Of a stretch of DNA of 64,000 nucleotides, positions 17,781 to 27,021 are shown piece by piece. Below the pieces are notes generated by a model. The model was not told where the DNA came from. It saw nothing but the letters and a program-made list of their open reading frames with translations, and ran no database searches. Source of the stretch: G965212025 sp965237985 (lineage in GTDB: Bacteria; Pseudomonadota; Gammaproteobacteria; Poriferisulfidales; Oxydemutatoraceae). Within the stretch, counting starts at the first letter, position 1. Every line of letters begins with the position of its first letter. The stretch is taken from NCBI GenBank assembly GCA_965237985.1, contig OZ250161.1:806001-870000 (forward strand). The letters run 5' to 3'. The translations under genes and the position numbers were made by a program.

Positions 17781-18660
17781 GCGGTTTCTACGGTCCTGTT
17801 TCGAAAAAACAGAACACGCGCTAAAACACCACTTAAACACAATTCCAGAAGCCTGCGGACTCGCGGATGCAATGCGGTATGCGACGCTTGGCTCCGGCAA
17901 GAAAATCCGGCCGGCCTTGGTTTTCGCCAGTGCAGAGCTTCTGAAAATTCCGGAGCAGCTGGCCGTGGATATTGCCTGCTCCGTTGAACTGGCGCACTGT
18001 TTTTCGCTGGTCCACGACGATCTGCCTGCCATGGATGATGATGATATGCGTCGTGACAAACCATCGTGTCACAAAGCATACGGCGAAGCTCTTGCGATTC
18101 TCGCTGGAGATGCCATTCATGCCCTGGCTTTCAATTGCCTTGCCAACAGTTCCTCCCTACACAACGCGCAAAAAATAAAATTACTGAAGCTGCTGTCACA
18201 AACCACGGGCGGGACGGGAATGTGTGCCGGACAGGCACTGGATATTTATTACTCCAGCCACCCTTCAGATCTGGAAACATTGCGTCATATCCATTGCCTG
18301 AAAACCGGGGCGTTGTTTGCTACCTGCGTGCGCATGCCACTGGCCTGCTCGTTGCGGCCAGCAACGAGCCTGGTTCTGGCGCTGAAAAATTATGCCCGAA
18401 ATATCGGTCTGTGTTTCCAGAGCCGGGACGACTGGCTCGATGCCGGAAAAGACCTGAGAAAATCTGCTGAAACCACGACGAAAAACAAAATGGAAAACAG
18501 ACTGGAAAAATCTGGTTTGCCAAGCCTGCTGGGCATAAAAAAGACGCACGAGGAAACCAGTAGACTGGAAAAGGAATGTCTTTCGCAACTGTCGGATTTG
18601 GGCGAAGACGCAGAAACGTTGCGGATGTTGACGAAATACATTGCCCGTCGCGAACACTGA
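17761..18660 (+). CDS. ispA: Farnesyl diphosphate synthase
   Basis: A short-chain trans-prenyl transferase that condenses IPP with DMAPP and GPP to make FPP. 299 residues. The first aspartate-rich motif is VHDDLPAMDDDDMRR (Asp86, Asp87, Asp92); KKIRPALVF binds the diphosphate; the second motif is DDWLDAGKD, slightly unusual (commonly DDILDxxGD). The gene overlaps xseB and ends exactly before the dxs ATG (TGAATG), so the three are likely coupled. Confidence 0.94.
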   Translation: MKEALRERFLRSCFEKTEHALKHHLNTIPEACGLADAMRYATLGSGKKIRPALVFASAELLKIPEQLAVDIACSVELAHCFSLVHDDLPAMDDDDMRRDKPSCHKAYGEALAILAGDAIHALAFNCLANSSSLHNAQKIKLLKLLSQTTGGTGMCAGQALDIYYSSHPSDLETLRHIHCLKTGALFATCVRMPLACSLRPATSLVLALKNYARNIGLCFQSRDDWLDAGKDLRKSAETTTKNKMENRLEKSGLPSLLGIKKTHEETSRLEKECLSQLSDLGEDAETLRMLTKYIARREH

Positions 18661-20550
18661 ATGACAACGCAATTCAAACACTATCCCCTGCTGGCAAAAA
18701 TTTCCTGCCCGAGGGACTTGCGAGTGCTGAGTGAAAAAACGTTGCCACAGCTGTGTGCGGAATTACGCACCTACCTGGTTGAAACCATTTCCCGCTGTGG
18801 TGGGCACTTCGCTGCCGGCTTGGGGGCTATCGAACTGACGGTGGCACTGCATTACGTTTATGACACTCCGTACGACCAGTTGATATGGGATGTGGGACAT
18901 CAGTGTTATCCACACAAAATTTTGACTGGCAGAAAAGACAGCATCAGCACAGTGCGCACTCTTGGTGGACTTGCTCCATTCCCGGCACGCGAAGAAAGCG
19001 AATACGATGTATTCGGCGCCGGCCATTCCAGCACTTCCATCAGTGCCGCGCTGGGGATCGCGCAGGCTGCCCGGCTCCGCGGTGACGACAAGCGCCAGGT
19101 GGTAGCCATCATAGGCGATGGCGGCATGACCGCAGGCATGGCTTACGAAGCGCTCAATCACCTCGGGACACTACAGACGAACATGCTGGTCATTCTCAAT
19201 GACAACACGATGTCCATTTCACCCAATGTTGGCGCACTGACTGATTACTTGACACGCATTCTGTCCAGCCGAATTTATGTTTCGACACTGGAAAGCGGCA
19301 AGCGGTTGCTGGAACCAATGCCCCCACTCGGCAAACTCGCCCGGCGCACTAAAGAACATCTCAAAGGCATGCTGGTTCCAGGAACACTTTTTGAAGAAAT
19401 GAATGTGCGATACCTGGGACCTGTCGACGGACATAACGTAACTTCCTTGGTCAAAACTTTAAGTAATCTGAAGGCAGCCCCGCAAAGAGCTAAACTGCTT
19501 CATGTCATCACCCACAAAGGAAAAGGCTACGCCCCGGCAGAAAAAGACCCCGTGCGCTACCACGCAGTCGGCAGCTTCAAACCGAATCGTGGACTTGAAA
19601 AAAGTGCCGGCCCGGTACAACCCACGTATACGCAAGTGTTTTCTGACTGGATATGCCGGGCGGCCAAAACCTGCCCGACACTGGTTGCCATCACTCCTGC
19701 CATGCGTGAAGGTTCGGGCCTGGTCGAATTTGAAAAGCGCTTCCCAGATCGCTATTTTGATGTCGGCATCGCCGAACAACACGCTTTAACCCTGGCTGCC
19801 GGCATGGCTGTAGGAGGGCTGCGGCCGGTAGTCGCCATTTACTCCACTTTTTTACAACGCGCGTATGACCAGCTGATCCATGATATCGCCATTCAAAACC
19901 TTCCCGTGATCCTGGCCGTGGATCGGGCCGGGCTCGTCGGTCCGGACGGGAGGACTCATGCCGGCAGTTTCGACTTGTGTTTTTTGCGGTGCATCCCAAA
20001 CATGCTGATCATGTGTCCGAGCAATGAACTGGCATTAACAGAAATGCTGAACACCGCCTTGACTTACCAGGGGCCGTGTGCCGTACGTTATCCGCGCGGA
20101 AAAGGCCCGGGCCTTGCCAAGTGGACCAGTGAAAAAACGTTGGCAATCGGGACGGCAGCATTACAGCTGGAAGGAAAAGACATTGCCATTTTGTCTTTTG
20201 GCAGTACGCTTTCCGAAGCGGAGAAAGCGGCCGGTGAACTGGAAGCGTCTTTAGTTGACATGCGCTTTGTGAAACCACTCGACGAGAAGACGCTGGTCGA
20301 TCTTGTGCCACAACATACACTGCTGGTAACAGTGGAAGATGGGGCACTGACGGGAGGAGCAGGCAGTGCGGTCAATGAATGCTTGGCAAAACACAAGCAA
20401 CTGATACCGGTTTTAAACCTGGGACTGCCCGACCGTTTTCTCGACCACGGAAGCCGCGAAGAACTTTTGCGCCAAGCCGGCCTGCATGCTGCCGGAATCG
20501 TTGAAGAAACTTTGAACTACATGCAACTGCACGGCCTGCGCAGCCAGTAA
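18661..20550 (+). CDS. dxs: 1-deoxy-D-xylulose-5-phosphate synthase
   Basis: A thiamine-diphosphate enzyme that joins pyruvate and glyceraldehyde-3-phosphate, the first step of the MEP isoprenoid pathway. 629 residues, full length. The ThDP-binding motif is GDGGMTAGMAYEALNHLG with LNDNTMSISPNVG downstream; the central transketolase domain has DVGIAEQHALTLAAGMA; the C-terminal domain has VDMRFVKPLD. The start abuts the ispA stop. Its product feeds the IPP used by IspA. The following 142 bp to the convergent galU hold no obvious terminator. Confidence 0.96.
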   Translation: MTTQFKHYPLLAKISCPRDLRVLSEKTLPQLCAELRTYLVETISRCGGHFAAGLGAIELTVALHYVYDTPYDQLIWDVGHQCYPHKILTGRKDSISTVRTLGGLAPFPAREESEYDVFGAGHSSTSISAALGIAQAARLRGDDKRQVVAIIGDGGMTAGMAYEALNHLGTLQTNMLVILNDNTMSISPNVGALTDYLTRILSSRIYVSTLESGKRLLEPMPPLGKLARRTKEHLKGMLVPGTLFEEMNVRYLGPVDGHNVTSLVKTLSNLKAAPQRAKLLHVITHKGKGYAPAEKDPVRYHAVGSFKPNRGLEKSAGPVQPTYTQVFSDWICRAAKTCPTLVAITPAMREGSGLVEFEKRFPDRYFDVGIAEQHALTLAAGMAVGGLRPVVAIYSTFLQRAYDQLIHDIAIQNLPVILAVDRAGLVGPDGRTHAGSFDLCFLRCIPNMLIMCPSNELALTEMLNTALTYQGPCAVRYPRGKGPGLAKWTSEKTLAIGTAALQLEGKDIAILSFGSTLSEAEKAAGELEASLVDMRFVKPLDEKTLVDLVPQHTLLVTVEDGALTGGAGSAVNECLAKHKQLIPVLNLGLPDRFLDHGSREELLRQAGLHAAGIVEETLNYMQLHGLRSQ

Positions 20551-20692
20551 AAGGGAAAACGTGCATCCGAACTGAAACCACTCACTGGACAATATCCCTG
20601 CCAAACCCAGGCCAGCCCCATGTAACATCACTCATGACAATCCACGAAACACGATGTCGCGACCAGAGCGAAATCAAGAGGAACCCAAAAGA

Positions 20693-21598
20693 TCACACTT
20701 TGTGAAACCGTGAGGGATCATTCATCAGCTCCACTAGAAAGGCGCTGAATTGGGCACCGATTTCCGGGTGACTCAGAGACAGCGAAACATTGGCTTTCAA
20801 GTAGCCAAGCATGTCCCCACAATCGAAACGCGTACCTTGGTATTCATAAGCAATGATGCGACCAATGGATAGATAATCGTTAAGAGCGTCGGTCAACTGG
20901 ATTTCACCACCATAACCACGCCTTTTTCTTCTCAGAAAATCGAAAATCGCCGGCTTGAGAATGTAACGTCCCACCACTGCCAGGTTGCCAGGCGATTCTT
21001 CCGGACGCGGTTTTTCCACGATCCCCTTCACGGAAAACACTCCCTTTTCCAAGGGCTCCACGTCAACAATACCGTATTTCCCGACGTCGGCACTGGCAAC
21101 ACGCTCAACGGCGATAACGCTCGTACGGTATTCATTGTAGACAACGAGCATTTGTTCCAGACAGTTTATGTTGCCGAAAGGCAGGATCAAATCATCAGCA
21201 AGCAACACTGCAAAATCTTCGCGGCAGATAAAGCTTTCAGCACATAATACAGAATGCCCCAAACCCAGGGGCTGTGGTTGGCGGACGTGAGCCAGAGACA
21301 CGGTTTCAGGCAAAACTTCTCGAACTGCCTGGAATGATTTGGTTTTGCCCAGCCTTTCCAGCAGGTTCTCAAGTTCCAGGTTCCTGTCAAAATGATCTTC
21401 TATCGACCGTTTGTTTTTCCCACTAACAAAAATAAGTTTATCAAGCCCGGCTGCAACCGCTTCCTCAGCCGCGTACTGCACAAGCGGGCGGTCGACCACC
21501 GGCATCATTTCCTTGGCACTTGCCTTGGTTATCGGTAAAAAGCGCGTGCCCAAGCCCGCAACGGGAAAAACCGCCCTTCTAACTTTTGATGCCGCCAA
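20693..21598 (-). CDS. galU: UTP-glucose-1-phosphate uridylyltransferase
   Basis: Makes UDP-glucose from UTP and glucose-1-phosphate for envelope polysaccharides. 301 residues. The nucleotide-binding loop is FPVAGLGTRFLPITKASAKEM (11-31), with VDRPLVQYAAEEA after it and GVFSVKGIVEKPRPEESPGN in the sugar-binding part. The start is a TTG with AGGGG five bases upstream; no ATG fits the conserved N-terminus. It is a single-gene unit convergent with dxs. Confidence 0.95.
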   Translation of the reverse strand: MAASKVRRAVFPVAGLGTRFLPITKASAKEMMPVVDRPLVQYAAEEAVAAGLDKLIFVSGKNKRSIEDHFDRNLELENLLERLGKTKSFQAVREVLPETVSLAHVRQPQPLGLGHSVLCAESFICREDFAVLLADDLILPFGNINCLEQMLVVYNEYRTSVIAVERVASADVGKYGIVDVEPLEKGVFSVKGIVEKPRPEESPGNLAVVGRYILKPAIFDFLRRKRRGYGGEIQLTDALNDYLSIGRIIAYEYQGTRFDCGDMLGYLKANVSLSLSHPEIGAQFSAFLVELMNDPSRFHKV

Positions 21599-21868
21599 CT
21601 GGACCCCTGTCCTGATTAAAATTACGAGTCGTCCATGCTATCACGAGATGGCTCAGGGTGGGAAAGTAAAGACTCAAGCCGACATGATATGGACGCTCTC
21701 GGCTGTGTTGCCACGTGTCTGCACCCGGTAACGCAATTCTCCAAACACGGAAAACCCGCATACATCCAAGCACTGGGTGAAAAGAAAAGTTTCTTCAATC
21801 CCGTTGCCAATCTCGCTACATTCGCGCACCTACCCTATTTTGGCGACGATTTCTCATATTGCACTACA

Positions 21869-21881
21869 GGGGGTTCCCCCC
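21869..21881 (-). terminator. G/C hairpin downstream of comEA
   Basis: GGGGG-TT-CCCCC lies 7 bp after the comEA stop. On the minus strand no U-run follows. On the plus strand it is followed by GTTTGTTTAATT, a better intrinsic-terminator tail, but no plus-strand gene precedes it closely. It may be bidirectional. Confidence 0.45.
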
Positions 21882-21887
21882 GTTTGT

Positions 21888-22217
21888 TTAATTGCTTTGA
21901 CCGGACTGCATGCGTGGTGCAGCAGAACTTTTACAATCTTTCGTATCTTTCTTATCGCCGCTGAAACTGAAAACCAGTAAAGCACGGTTGTTTTCCACCT
22001 CTCTGGAACCGATGCCTTTCACTTTCAACAAATCATCGATGGAACAAAAATCGCCGTTTTCTTTGCGGTAATCAACAATCGCCTGCGCCTTCTTTTCGCC
22101 GATCCATTTCAGCGCAGATGCAAGTTCTTCCACACTGGCGTAATTGATATTGATTTTTGACAAAACAGGGGCTGCCAGCAATGACAAAATCAGGAATAAA
22201 AATATTTTGTTTTTCAC
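21888..22217 (-). CDS. ComEA-like helix-hairpin-helix protein
   Basis: A 109-residue exported DNA-binding protein with a signal peptide (IFLFLILSLLAAPVLS, 5-20) and one helix-hairpin-helix domain: ININYASVEELASALKWIG and then LLKVKGIGSREVENN (about 22-78). ComEA proteins bind incoming DNA in the periplasm for natural transformation; the short form here is common in gammaproteobacteria. The GTG start has AAGGAGAACACC just upstream, so longer in-frame reading is rejected. The hydrophilic tail after residue 86 is not conserved. Confidence 0.88.
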   Translation of the reverse strand: MKNKIFLFLILSLLAAPVLSKININYASVEELASALKWIGEKKAQAIVDYRKENGDFCSIDDLLKVKGIGSREVENNRALLVFSFSGDKKDTKDCKSSAAPRMQSGQSN

Positions 22218-22240
22218 GGTGTTCTCCTTTAATGACTGAA

Positions 22241-22259
22241 CCCGGGAGTCCTTCCCGGG
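22241..22259 (-). promoter_or_regulatory. Inverted repeat in the comEA leader
   Basis: A perfect CCCGGGA-GTCCT-TCCCGGG stem-loop (7-bp arms) ends 23 bp upstream of the comEA GTG start. It could be a leader hairpin or a terminator of transcripts arriving from lapB. No U-run follows on either side. Confidence 0.4.
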
Positions 22260-22362
22260 GTTTCCATGGTGCAAACTGCGTTTTCGCATCAACAAATATC
22301 TCGCCTGCCGAGATTGCATTTCTGCAAAAACCACTCCACACAACTGTGGTGGCAGAAACAAT

Positions 22363-23012
22363 GCGGGACACAAAAACGAAACTGCGACCTGATCTGCTAA
22401 AAGGGGATTTCAATCATGGTGAAAAACCACCGCCCCCCTTCCGTCGGGAAAAACGTGCCATTAGGGAAACACCATCCAGAAGCGGGAAAGGCTGGACGAA
22501 GAATCTTTATTCTTCGTAAGTGTCGCAAGGGGTCATGGTGTCCCAGTACATGCAGCTTGGGCAGTGCCAGTACAAGTTGCGGGACACAAAAACGAAACTG
22601 CGACCTGGATCTGCTAAAAGGGGATTTCAATCATGGTGAAAAACCACCGCCCCCCTTCCGTCGGGAAAAACGTGCCATTAGGGAAACACCATCCAGAAGC
22701 GGGAAAGGCTGGACGAAGAATCTTTATTCTTCGTAAGTGTCGCAAGGGGTCATGGTGTCCCAGTACATGCAGCTTGGGCAGTGCCAGTACAAGTTGCGGG
22801 ACACAAAAACGAAACTGCGACCTGATCTGCTAAAAGGGGATTTCAATCATGGTGAAAAACCACCGCCCCCCTTCCGTCGGGAAAAACGTGCCATTAGGGA
22901 AACACCATCCAGAAGCGGGAAAGGCTTGGACGAAGAATCTTTATTCTTCGTAAGTGTCGCAAGGGGTCATGGTGTCCCAGTACATGCAGCTTGGGCAGTG
23001 CCAGTACAAGTT
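22363..23012 (-). repeat. Three-copy array of the lapB 3' end, unit 216-217 bp
   Basis: Nearly identical direct copies begin at 22363, 22579 and 22796, each opening GCGGGACA; they differ by single bases only. In transcription order the first (22796-23012) is the true end of lapB. Each unit has the last 23 lapB codons after the ATG of HCGFM, the stop, and about 145 bp of downstream sequence. In the two extra copies this ATG reads GTG. Each copy has the stop-codon stem-loop CGAAGAAT-CTTT-ATTCTTCG. Near-identity suggests recent duplication. Confidence 0.95.
22931..22950 (-). terminator. Stem-loop around the lapB stop codon
   Basis: CGAAGAAT-CTTT-ATTCTTCG is a perfect 8-bp stem with a 4-base loop. 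On the coding strand the TAA stop of lapB straddles the stem end and the loop. No U-run follows, so it is a weak terminator candidate; a 3'-end stabilising hairpin is equally likely. The same element recurs in both downstream copies. Confidence 0.35.
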
Positions 23013-24107
23013 GCGGGACATAAAGCCGCAATGCGCGCATTCAAAAGCAAAAGATTTTTTCAAAAGAACATCCAGGCAATCCAAAACCGTCGAGAAGGTC
23101 TCGCATTCTTCCGGCAAGAGATTTTCACGAAACTTGAAACGCACAAAATCTCGCAACAAGGCAAGCGGCATCCTTTCTTTGGCAAGCGTCTCGGAAAAAA
23201 ATTGCTCCGCCCGGAAAATTTCTCCGGAAAGCAGCAAAGCCTTGAAGTAGCTGACCAGGTACGTGCCTGAAACTATTTTTGGATCCAGTTTTCTTAAAAA
23301 ATCGACACTGTCTTCGGACCGGCACTTGTGCATGGACATTTCTATTTTGGGAACCAGGTAATGAGAAAATTCCGGGTGTTTGCAAAACGCCTCGGCATAA
23401 CAGTCAAGGGCCCTGATAAAATCCTCACACTGGAAAAACATATCCCCCCGCAACGTGGTGCAACGCAACGATGGTTCCCCCAATCTCTGCGCTTTTCGCA
23501 AATGCTGTCTTGTCGTCCGCACATCGTTTTTATTCAGTGCCTGCTCCGCAATTTCACAGTGGTAATGCATAGTCCGACCCCGATAGTCTTCGTCAAACGT
23601 TTTCCCCAGTTTTTCGGCCGTGCGGACTGCCTGTTCCCATTCTTTTTCGATTTCATACAACACCAACAACTGTCGGTAGGCTTCACCGGCAACCTGCCGG
23701 TCTTTTTCGGACAAAGACAGACGGTAAAATTTTTCGGCGCGGTCAAGCAGACCGGCGGTGAAATAGTCGCGCCCTATTTCAAATAAGGCGTTGGCTCGGT
23801 GCTGTCTATCAAGGTTTGGTCTGGCAATGATGTTTTTGTGGATTCTGATGGCTTTTTCGATTTCCCCTTTTTGACGAAAGAGATTACCGAGAACCAGGTG
23901 GGTTTCCACGGTATCAGTATTCACAGCAAAGAGCTTGATGAAAACCTCTACAGCGTTTTCATGCCTCTGGTCAAGGAGCATGTTCAAACCAAGCAGAAAT
24001 TCAGGCGGAATACGTGGCTGGTCGATCTCTCCCGCTTTTTTCATGCTTGCGGAAAACCAGCCGCTGGCTGCCGCTAAAGGCAAAAGTAACCAGAACCATT
24101 CCATCAT
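22941..24107 (-). CDS. lapB: LPS assembly protein LapB (YciM)
   Basis: LapB controls LPS synthesis by directing FtsH-dependent turnover of LpxC. 388 residues: an N-terminal membrane anchor (WFWLLLPLAAASGWF), TPR repeats (about 35-345) and a C-terminal rubredoxin-type metal site CAHCG-(9)-CPSC (about 361-377). It lies downstream of ihfB as usual, but its normal partner lapA is missing: the 174 bp between them have no lapA-like frame. The last 23 codons lie inside the 216-bp array. Two adjacent ATGs can start it. Confidence 0.94.
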   Translation of the reverse strand: MMEWFWLLLPLAAASGWFSASMKKAGEIDQPRIPPEFLLGLNMLLDQRHENAVEVFIKLFAVNTDTVETHLVLGNLFRQKGEIEKAIRIHKNIIARPNLDRQHRANALFEIGRDYFTAGLLDRAEKFYRLSLSEKDRQVAGEAYRQLLVLYEIEKEWEQAVRTAEKLGKTFDEDYRGRTMHYHCEIAEQALNKNDVRTTRQHLRKAQRLGEPSLRCTTLRGDMFFQCEDFIRALDCYAEAFCKHPEFSHYLVPKIEMSMHKCRSEDSVDFLRKLDPKIVSGTYLVSYFKALLLSGEIFRAEQFFSETLAKERMPLALLRDFVRFKFRENLLPEECETFSTVLDCLDVLLKKSFAFECAHCGFMSRNLYWHCPSCMYWDTMTPCDTYEE

Positions 24108-24281
24108 CAGTCGTCAGCAGATGTTTTCTTCAGGACAGACGCGCTTTTGTGCGACCGATACCGGGCTTTTCAGCTATTCCCATACAGAACTCTGCGGGTG
24201 GCAGGAATTTTTAAGGTGGATGATGCAAACAACTCAGAAAAGCAAACTGCCGTCACTGGCAAAGCTGGCCACACGACCGTT

Positions 24282-24605
24282 TCAGTGTTTGGAGCGAACC
24301 TGGTCCCTGACCGCTTTTTTAATGGTCTTTCCTGCCGAAAAGCGGGAAATGCTACGTGCCTGCAACAGGGTTTTTTGCCTGGTCTTCGGATTGCGAACCC
24401 AACGCGCTTTCCGCTCACGGAGAAAAAGACTGCCGAACCCTCTGATCTCAATGCGTTCGCCCATACTCAGATTCTCTGCCATGGTTTCAAAAATTTTGCT
24501 TATCGCGAGCTTGACGTCACTGGTCGTCAAATGCCCAACAAGAGCTTCTGCTTTTTGACGTTCCAAGATCCGTCTGCACAATTCCGATTTGTTCACTTTG
24601 GGCAT
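24282..24605 (-). CDS. ihfB: Integration host factor beta subunit
   Basis: A DNA-bending protein that pairs with IHF-alpha. 107 residues. The motifs VNKSELCRRI, RIEIRGFGSLFLRERKARWVRNPKT (in which the proline of RNPKT intercalates DNA) and FSAGKTIKKAV are clear. Its place directly after rpsA identifies it as the beta subunit rather than HU. The ATG follows the rpsA stop by 20 bp, with a CGGGG element upstream. Confidence 0.94.
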   Translation of the reverse strand: MPKVNKSELCRRILERQKAEALVGHLTTSDVKLAISKIFETMAENLSMGERIEIRGFGSLFLRERKARWVRNPKTRQKTLLQARSISRFSAGKTIKKAVRDQVRSKH

Positions 24606-24625
24606 AAAAACCCCGGCATTTGGTT

Positions 24626-26347
24626 TTAAGGGCCGCCTTTTCTGCTTTCCCGGCTTTTCTCTAAAGCGTTCTCGACGATCTCTCCCAACGAGGAAGATTT
24701 AGAGACCCCGGCGGATGCGTAATCCCGCAAAATTTCTTTTTCCTGGTCGCGGGCTTTTTCGCGCACCGAAAGATTCAACACACGCTTTTTCTTGTCAACA
24801 TTGAGAAGCTTGGCTTCCAGTTTTTCCCCGACTTCAGGCATTTTCAATCCGCTTTGTTCCGAAAATTCGGAAACGGAAATCAAACCACTTACGCCGTTTT
24901 CCATGTCCAGTTTAACGTGGCTTGAGCCCACTTCCAAAACTGTGCCACTCACAATCCTGTTTCTGGTTTTTTTCGCCTGGTATTCAGACAATGGATCCGA
25001 CTCAAGCTGTTTGATGCCCAACGAAATTCTTCCGGCAGACACGTCGATTGCCAGCACGACAACCGTAACTTGATCTCCCTTGCTGTATTTCTTTATAGCC
25101 TCGCCACCCGACTCAGTCCACGACAAATCACTCAGGTGCGCAAGCCCGTCTATCCCTGCATCATCATCACCTGAAACACGAACAAACAGCCCAAAATCCG
25201 TAATTCTCTCAATTCTGCCAACAATGACCGTTCCCCCCTGGTTCTCACGCGCAAAAGCCTTCCACGGGTTTTCCAGACACTGCTTCATCCCCAGCGATAT
25301 GCGTCTGGCCACCTCGTCTACATCCAGAACCATCACTTCAGTCTGCTGCCCTGGAGTCACCAGCTTCCGGGGGTTGTTATTCCGGCTTAACCAGCTCATT
25401 TCGGAAACGTGCACCAAGCCTTCAACGCCTTCGTGCAATTCCACAAAACAACCATAATCCGTCACACTGGTTACCGCACCGAACATGCGGGTATCCTTGG
25501 GGTAGCGGCCACCCGCCCCTTCCCAGGGATCCGCAACCAGTTGTTTAAGACCTAGGGAAATCCGCGATTTTCCTTCATTAAAATCCAGCACTTTGACTTC
25601 CACCTCTTCTCCTTCCGTAACCGCTTCAGCAGGGCGCTTTACACGCTTCCACGCCATATCGGAAACATGCAAAAGACCATCCACGCCCCCCAGATCAATA
25701 AAAGCACCATAACTTGTCAGGTTTTTCACAACACCCTTTAAAATCTGGCCTTTTTCAAGAACTTTCAGCAAGGCTTCTCGCTCGCCGGCATTGCGCAATT
25801 CCAGCACGGCGCGACGGGAAACTACGACATTCCCTCTTTTTTCATCAAACTTAATGATTTTGAATTCCAAGACTTTGTTTTCCAGATCAGTAAAACCCTT
25901 GTCATTGCCTAGTTGTCCCCCTCTCATCGGCCTGGTATCCACCAGAGAACCGGGTAAAAACGCCTGGATCGCACCCAAATCAACAATGAAACCTCCTTTG
26001 ACCCGAGAGACAATCTGCCCCTCCACTATCTCGTCGTTCGTATAACGTTCCTCCAATGATTCCCACAGGCGCACACGTTTGGCCTTCCATCGGGACAACA
26101 CGGTTTCACCTGAACCATTTTCAATGGCATCCACGGCCACTTCCACTTCATCCCCTTCACCCACCTCAGGTTCACCACCGTGACTACGGAACTGTTCTTC
26201 CGGAATGACACCTTCAGACTTCAGACCCACGTTCACAACCACCAGACCATCCTTGATTTCAACCACCTCGCCTTTGATGATGCTGCCAACCTGAACAGAG
26301 GGCATCTCACTATGCTCAAAAATCTCTTGAAACGTTTCCAAAGTCAA
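24626..26347 (-). CDS. rpsA: 30S ribosomal protein S1
   Basis: S1 brings mRNA to the 30S subunit. 573 residues with six S1 OB-fold repeats, for example VGSIIKGEVVEIKDGLVVV, VSRVKGGFIVDLG, LTSYGAFIDLGGVDGLLHVSDM and VTDYGCFVELHEGVEGLVHVSEM. The N-terminus requires a TTG start. The TTG at 26347 overlaps the cmk stop (TTGA). A second TTG two codons later (26341) has AGAGGA at better spacing. This leaderless coupling to cmk differs from the strong separate rpsA promoter of E. coli. Confidence 0.96.
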   Translation of the reverse strand: MTLETFQEIFEHSEMPSVQVGSIIKGEVVEIKDGLVVVNVGLKSEGVIPEEQFRSHGGEPEVGEGDEVEVAVDAIENGSGETVLSRWKAKRVRLWESLEERYTNDEIVEGQIVSRVKGGFIVDLGAIQAFLPGSLVDTRPMRGGQLGNDKGFTDLENKVLEFKIIKFDEKRGNVVVSRRAVLELRNAGEREALLKVLEKGQILKGVVKNLTSYGAFIDLGGVDGLLHVSDMAWKRVKRPAEAVTEGEEVEVKVLDFNEGKSRISLGLKQLVADPWEGAGGRYPKDTRMFGAVTSVTDYGCFVELHEGVEGLVHVSEMSWLSRNNNPRKLVTPGQQTEVMVLDVDEVARRISLGMKQCLENPWKAFARENQGGTVIVGRIERITDFGLFVRVSGDDDAGIDGLAHLSDLSWTESGGEAIKKYSKGDQVTVVVLAIDVSAGRISLGIKQLESDPLSEYQAKKTRNRIVSGTVLEVGSSHVKLDMENGVSGLISVSEFSEQSGLKMPEVGEKLEAKLLNVDKKKRVLNLSVREKARDQEKEILRDYASAGVSKSSSLGEIVENALEKSRESRKGGP

Positions 26348-27021
26348 TCCTCTTTTGTTGTCACCAAAGCCACAAGCCGCTGCACTGTTTGTGCGACAGT
26401 CCGGAATGTCGTGTCCACTCTGACCGCCAACGGTACCGACACCAACGGCGCAATCCGACGGTCCGTGTCTCTTCTGTCCCGTTGCGCAAGATCCCTGCGC
26501 AACGCGCCAAGACTAACATTCCCGCCTGCCGCATTCAACTGCTTCCACCGGCGTTTGGCACGCACCTCAACGCTGGCAGTTAAAAAAAACTTCCACCGGG
26601 CATCAGGAAAAATCACGCTGCCCATATCCCGCCCCTCCGCAACCAGACCCGGAGGTCGACACAAGGCCCTCTGTTTGGCAACCAATTCCGCCCGCAATCC
26701 AGGAAGCGTGGCAAAATTGGATGCCGGGTCCGCCCAAGTTTCGTCGTAAAGCAGCTCACCACATTCCCTGCCATTCAAACGAACCGTGAAACTGTCGTCG
26801 TGCAAAACAAACTCCAAGCGCATGGTTTTCACACAGGCGATCAGACTTTCCAAATCATGTTCAGCAATTTTTTCTTGTGCCGCCAGAAACGCCGCTGAGC
26901 GATAAAAAGCACCGCTGGGCAGTATGTGGTAATTCATACGCCTCGCCAAATCACAGGCAACCGTCGTTTTCCCAACCCCGGCCGGACCGTCGATAGCAAT
27001 CACCGGCGCATCAGTACTCAA
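26344..27021 (-). CDS. cmk: Cytidylate kinase
   Basis: Phosphorylates CMP and dCMP. 225 residues. The P-loop is IDGPAGVGKTT (10-20), the NMP-binding SGAFYR stands at 36-41, and GLVAEGRDMGSVIFPDA is the diagnostic block. The TTG start overlaps the aroA stop as TTGA and has GGGGA about eight bases upstream. Its own stop overlaps the TTG of rpsA. Order aroA-cmk-rpsA is typical of gammaproteobacteria. Confidence 0.95.
   Translation of the reverse strand: MSTDAPVIAIDGPAGVGKTTVACDLARRMNYHILPSGAFYRSAAFLAAQEKIAEHDLESLIACVKTMRLEFVLHDDSFTVRLNGRECGELLYDETWADPASNFATLPGLRAELVAKQRALCRPPGLVAEGRDMGSVIFPDARWKFFLTASVEVRAKRRWKQLNAAGGNVSLGALRRDLAQRDRRDTDRRIAPLVSVPLAVRVDTTFRTVAQTVQRLVALVTTKED

Noticed and set aside
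22384..23270. Plus-strand open frames in the lapB array
   Set aside because: They repeat with the 216-bp unit in changing phases and lie antisense to the lapB tail.
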